Assembly: GCA_031763025.1 (NCBI GenBank)
Contig: JASSKH010000007.1
Location: forward strand, 233,276 to 297,275
Source: Macrocystis pyrifera
Lineage: Eukaryota > Sar > Phaeophyceae > Laminariales > Laminariaceae
DNA: 64,000 bases
Direction of reading: 5' to 3'
The notes beneath the pieces were generated by a model. That model had not been told where the DNA came from and searched no databases. It saw nothing but the letters and a program-made list of their open reading frames with translations. Position numbers and translations under genes: made by a program. Position 1 is the first letter of the stretch; every line of letters begins with the position of its first letter. Below are positions 50,101-56,100 of the stretch, one piece after another.

Positions 50101-53100
50101 GATCAATATAATCAAGCCCAAAACGGGTTAAAAACGAGGCCGATTTTGCCCTATTACGGGGGTCCATAGTTAATAGGACCTATGGTATACATATAAACCT
50201 ATACATTTTCCTATTTTACTAACAAAATTTGGTCCCATTAACTATGGACCCCTGTAATAGAAGGCGAATAACTCTCTTTTTCATTAATCATACCGGAGTG
50301 CCTACAGACGTCCATTCATTAATTGTTGATAGTTTGTCTGTGTGTGTTTACAGTTTGTACATGTGTCGGCGGTCAATATCAAGGATTGCGAGACCTCTAC
50401 ACCCCATAGCTCATACATAGCTCATACATAGCTCATACATAGCTCACACATAGCTCATAGCCCTTAGGCCATAGGTCGTGGGTCCTACCCTTAGGCCATA
50501 GGTCATAGGTCATAGCAGCCGACTTCCACAAAGCCGGGATCCAATAGAAGTGGGTGACAATGGGCTAACGCGTGGGACGTGTTTCGTCGCACTCCATCTC
50601 GAGGAGGTCGCGGTTGCCGGGCTGCCATGGTTTAGGTGGTGTGTGTTTTGCGTGCGGCGGGATTTCGTGCTTGTTCCTTCGTTTTTTTTTCGTTCTTCGA
50701 GCGCACAGCGCCTGCTGCAAGCATGAGGCCGCCTTGCCTTGCCTTGCCTTGCCTCATTTACCTATTCGCTTCTGTAGTAATAATATTAGGCCAGACGTGT
50801 CACGACCACAACTATTACGGGGGTCCATAGTTAATAGGACCTACGAGTATGGTATACATAAAAAAAAACTTATATATTTACCTATTTTTACTAACAATAT
50901 TTGGTCCCATCAACTATGGACCCCCGTAATACTACTGCCACGTGCCATCTTCGCGCTGCGGGGTCCGTTTGAGCAGTGCCGGGACGACATTGCCTTTGAG
51001 AGTTGTACAGCACGCTCGCTCACTCGGCGAATGATACCCGGTAGTACTGTACAAGAACTGCTTCATGGTGCATGGCGCATGCTGCGTCAGTGCTCGCCCT
51101 AACTGCTTGGCGGGACAACAGTACGAGGCTTTACCACTTGTTCGGCACAATGGTTGAAGCAAAATGTCCGTGTAGGAGACGGAGGGACTCACGCTAAGCA
51201 ATGCTTGATTGGGTCTGATTGACTTAGGCTTAGGGTTATCGGCTATATTCGTATCGTACACAGTGTGTGTCAACCATTGTGTCGAACAAGACGTGAAACT
51301 CCCCTCCTTCTTGATGGCATTTCTATGATATATATGTTCTTATCCGTGTTTACCTGGGTCCGAAAAAGGTTAAATTGTGACTATACACGTATTCGTAACC
51401 AGACATGATGGTACAGTATAGTAGTTAGTAATATTTACTATAGGGCTATAGGGCTATAGGGCTACAGGGCTATAGGGCTATAGGGGTCGGTACAGTACGA
51501 CGGGGCAGCGTTTGACAACGAGACTCCAACGGTAAGTTTCAACGGTACATTCGTTTGTCCAAGGGACGGGACAAGACCACGGGACCATTTTGACGACGGT
51601 GTTACCGTTCCGTCCCGTCCCGCCCCGCCGCACCCGTCAATCCCGTCCCGTCAATATATTATACCGTGTTATTATAGGCCTTGGAATTATCTTACCCCAC
51701 CGTCGGCTGCCGGTTTTCGTCCGTGCTCATCCCGAACCGTTTTCAATGTGAACGATTCCTTTTTTCCCTTTTCTCCTCGAAACTCCCTCACGCCGAAAAA
51801 CTGCGAATGAAATGAAATGCGGGTCTAGAGCAAGTGCTCAACGTATTGCAACCACCAACACAAGAAACAAAAAAAAACAAAAAAACGTACCGGTGTGCCC
51901 CAAACGTCATGGCAGCCACCGTACTACTATGCGCGAATCCAATTTCCTCACCTGAGCCCTAAAAGTTCTCGCCAAAACATGCTTCAGTGCCCTTACCGCA
52001 GTAGACGTCTGACTCTACCCTCACACTCTCACACCCTCACACCCTCACGCCCTCACATTTCGGGCACCATTTGTGCACAATTAGTTTTGTGCACACCCAA
52101 TCTCGTAATCTCCTGACATCCTCACCTCAGCGGTGATGGTCTGATGGCCACCTACTGTCACCACGGCCAATACATCGGACACGGCGACCTTGACGGGTTT
52201 GTTAAAGTTGAAGGTCAGAGGGATGTCGATGGACAGCTTGCCAACGTAGAAGAACGACGGCGCGAAGGTCGGAGAGAGGAGGCATAGCTCGTCCTATAAT
52301 AAGATAGACAGACACAGACAACAGACATAGACAAGGACAAACAATTGGGGGGGTAAGATCGTCAAGCCACTTGAAGTTTTTACACTGAACATTGGCACCA
52401 ATGAGCACCACTGTTGGCTAGCGCTGATGATCAGCATTGATTATTAGCAAATGATGACGTCATCAGAATAAGGAGGGCCGGGATTTTCACAAGCGAGAAG
52501 GCTAGCAGAAAGCGCAGCCGTGAGCCAAGGTCGCGCACGGCATGTTTCTGCAAAGGCGGGGGGCATTCCTGCTGCATCATACGTATCATGCATAAGAAAG
52601 TTCGTGGCAGTCCGTGAAACACCACAGGGGGCGGCGGGGCGTACTCGCTTGACTGATTTGTTGCATGCTTTCCTTAGTTATTTAACCAACCATTAGCTAC
52701 GCATCCTTTTCGACGCCGAGCATCGTTCCCATTCCTGGCAGGGACACCTTCAACATTCGGGTGCTCAGCACTCGTACATTATTTCCATACCTGGTACATA
52801 TTACCAGGTACATTAAACCTTTCGCCAGCCGTACCCCCTTCCTGTTTGCCTTTCGTGGCAGCCATTTATCTCCTAGAATAGCGATCGTTTTATCGGTATT
52901 ATCTCTTAAAAGTGCAGAAAACATTCCTCAGGTGTATTCATGTGGGAGGGAATCCGCGAAGTGCCCTCTGGTGGGGGGGCAGAGGGAAGCTCACGGTGCC
53001 GTGGTCCTAGTAGGCAGGCAGCTCATGCCAAACATCACCACTGAACTCTGGCTTTGGTCATCATGATCTATCTCAACTACACTCGATTGGACCGCGATTA

Positions 53101-56100
53101 ATCTGGTTTTTCCCTGTCTCAGTGTGCAGCATTATTAGCATAGCTGGTAGCTACAGAAGAGAAGCTCGGACCTTCCCGGTGGTCCACCTTCCGCGTCATT
53201 CGTCGCTACGCTTGCGATACCTGCACTTTGCCCCTTTCCGCGTGTGTCGTTTGAATAATATCTCCAAATAATCTCCAATTAATAGAATATTACAAGTTCG
53301 TAGTGACCGTTATCCTTCATATATATGGTGATATTTTGCCGCTGCGTCTCGTTGTGGGAATCCAGGAGCAGTCAGCCAGTGACTTACGGTGCGCCTACTG
53401 CTTCATCGCAAGCTGTTGTTTTTCTCTTATTTTCTCTGTTTTCTTGCATGCGCCTCCGAGTTCAGAGTTCAAAGTAACAGGTTGTTGAGAAGTGAGAATG
53501 TCTCGTGTAAGTTATTGCAGTATTTAGTATGAATAGTAGTGTGCTGTGCTTCAAGTACGTACGTAGAGCCCAAGAGGTAGGAAGGACACCTCCGTACAGC
53601 AGTACGAGTGGACCAAAGTGTCGAAGAGACAACGCATCTTTCCATTATTTCCTAGCACGTGTATACTACGGTGCGTAGATGTACTGGCATATACAGCAGC
53701 ACGAGTACCCACCACATGCTTCCTCCCTTCGGCGGTTACCCTTGGAGTGCTACCTCGTATATACCGTGTTTTCGGTGTTGAATAGAATCGGGTGCACGGC
53801 ACAACTGCTGCTGTCTTCGTATCAAGTGTGAACGATGCTCTCTATAACACAGTCTGAAAGCCACCAACGTTTATCGTTCACTATTTTTGCTTCATCATTT
53901 TTTCATGTCGAGCCTTCCCTACAATCATTTCGGCAGCAAGTTTCCAAGAAAATTATATATTGAACGCTGTTGCCAATGAGCAGTATGAGCAGGGCTGTAG
54001 CCGTCGGCGTGGGATGAAATAAGGCCCTGCCGGTGGCGAAACTAACTAAACAACAGATTAACAGGCAGTATATACATACCAGGTATGCATCTACTGCTGT
54101 AGGGTCAGTTTCGAAGGCTCAGGTCGGCGTGGAAACAGGAGGTTAATATTTAATACCTGGTAAGTAGGCTTGGGGTACAATATCCACATATATATCACAT
54201 ACTGGTCACAGCGACAACCAGAACTCTTCCGCTTCAAATTTTCGCGCCATGGTTGAAGAATTGGAAAACGAAAAAATTGGCAGGGTTAGGGTTAGGGTAG
54301 TTTTACATGACCATCCATCATGATACCAAAACATGTACCAGGGTAGCATTGGCCTTGTGAAAAAATGTTCCGTTGCTTGAGGAAGTATATACCTGGTACA
54401 CATTTTATGTCAACAGGGTGTTTGCATTACTTTTCGGCAACTTCGCCCCAAACCAACGTTTCGGACGAAAAAAAACAAAAACTATCAGTCCAATGTGACT
54501 TTTTTTTATAGTCAATGAAGAACACCCCTTCCAACGCTCGATTTCCTACAATAGTCTTCTTCAGTCACAGCGGCGCAAAAGCGATTTCCATCAAAGTGAA
54601 TAGTGAATGGTGCTCTACTGCTGTAGGGTTTCCCAAGAGCTCAATACACTCTTCTAGTATTTTCGCAGGCGTTTCTTGTAACCGCCTTGTACAGCTCGAA
54701 GAACAAAACAAGTGCAACGGACGTCTTTCCCCATTAATAGTTAATAGTTGATACCATCATGCCAACACGTCTAGCGTCGAATTTTTTTACGTCTTGACCC
54801 TAAACAAGAAGTATACGTACGGAGTTTACGATTGACAACTTAAAATCCCTACTGGTGTGTGCAATAACGCCTCCCCAAGTAACACCACCAATTCCCATAT
54901 CTCACGAATTACAGATCGCACGCCAAAGACCGGTTCACCGATGTGTCCCCCTTGTAGATGCGGTCACGTGGGTATGATATGTTTTGCGTCGTGAGTTTTA
55001 GTGTATTTCATTGATTCATTGCCCGAAGGTGGCATGCTTACGTTTTTTTCTGGAACCAGCTCGTGATACTGTTTTTGTGTGCTTCCCAGCCCGCGGAAAT
55101 GATCTTCGCCAGCAAGAGGGGGGAGCCGGCTAAACCACTGTGTAGATGGAGTTGGTTTTCCAGGAGCATTCCTATGCTCTGTATAAGCTTGTACGTACAC
55201 GTACTGAGACTAAAACGATCCTAAAAATGACGTGGAGGTGGGGGGCGGGGGGTACATATTATCATGCATGGCCGTAGTCGTATGACCATAGACCTTCGCA
55301 TCCCTACAATGCCGGGACGGAGCACGTCGGGCTTTCACCGACCAGGCAGACATTGCTTGCACCGAGCGCGAAGCGCCGTGAGGTGTTGAGCGAGTCGCAT
55401 GAAGGGTGAGCTGCATCCTACTAAGAACCGCTTTAGAGGCGGATTTTCTTGCATATGGATGACAGCATCAATGAACTGATTTAATTTCTGGTGTAGCCAC
55501 TTCCGGAGACAGCAATGGAGGTGGGGGGGAGGGGGGGGGTGGAGGGTGGAGGGTGATATAACTCCGCGGCCTATGGTGCCCAGCACCATGATTCGATGCT
55601 GTTTCAATTCCCGGGTAGCAACTTTTTTTTGCGTCCGACGATTTTTGGCCGTTCGACGATTTCTGACCGTTTACGTTTCGCGCTTTGCGCTCACCTGTTT
55701 CTGCACATTGTGGGTGGGAGCGCGGCGCCTGCCCGCCAAATGGGATCACATCCAGGTGGGATCAGCAGAGTCAAGCACGGGCCGGCTCTGTTTTCCCGCT
55801 TTTTACGGAGAATATTCACACGAAACTGATGTATCTACAAAATGGAGTACTCGACTGAGAGGGGGTCTATGTTTCTTGAAACTTGCTGTCGGACTGCTTG
55901 TAAGCACCACTAGATTTTTACTGGATTTTTATTGTATAGACTGAATGTACATGCGTGCTTTGAAAACGTTTTGCGCCGCTTGACTCTAGGCTATGTGCTG
56001 CTGTTCTTCTATTACGACCACGTTCTAGGCGTCCCCGGTGGCTTGGTAGGTGGTCCGCGTGCCTATCAAGATCAATTTCGTGGGTTCAAGTCTCACCGAG

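Larger units (their letters stand above)
49175..52125 (-). other. VPS13-like intron 2 contents
   Basis: 2.95 kb with a transposon fragment (49,277-49,610), two MITEs, an AGCTCATACAT array at 50,408-50,458, a CTATAGGG array at 51,441-51,487, and a CGTCCCGTCCCG patch at 51,608-51,650. No gene is seen. Confidence 0.6.
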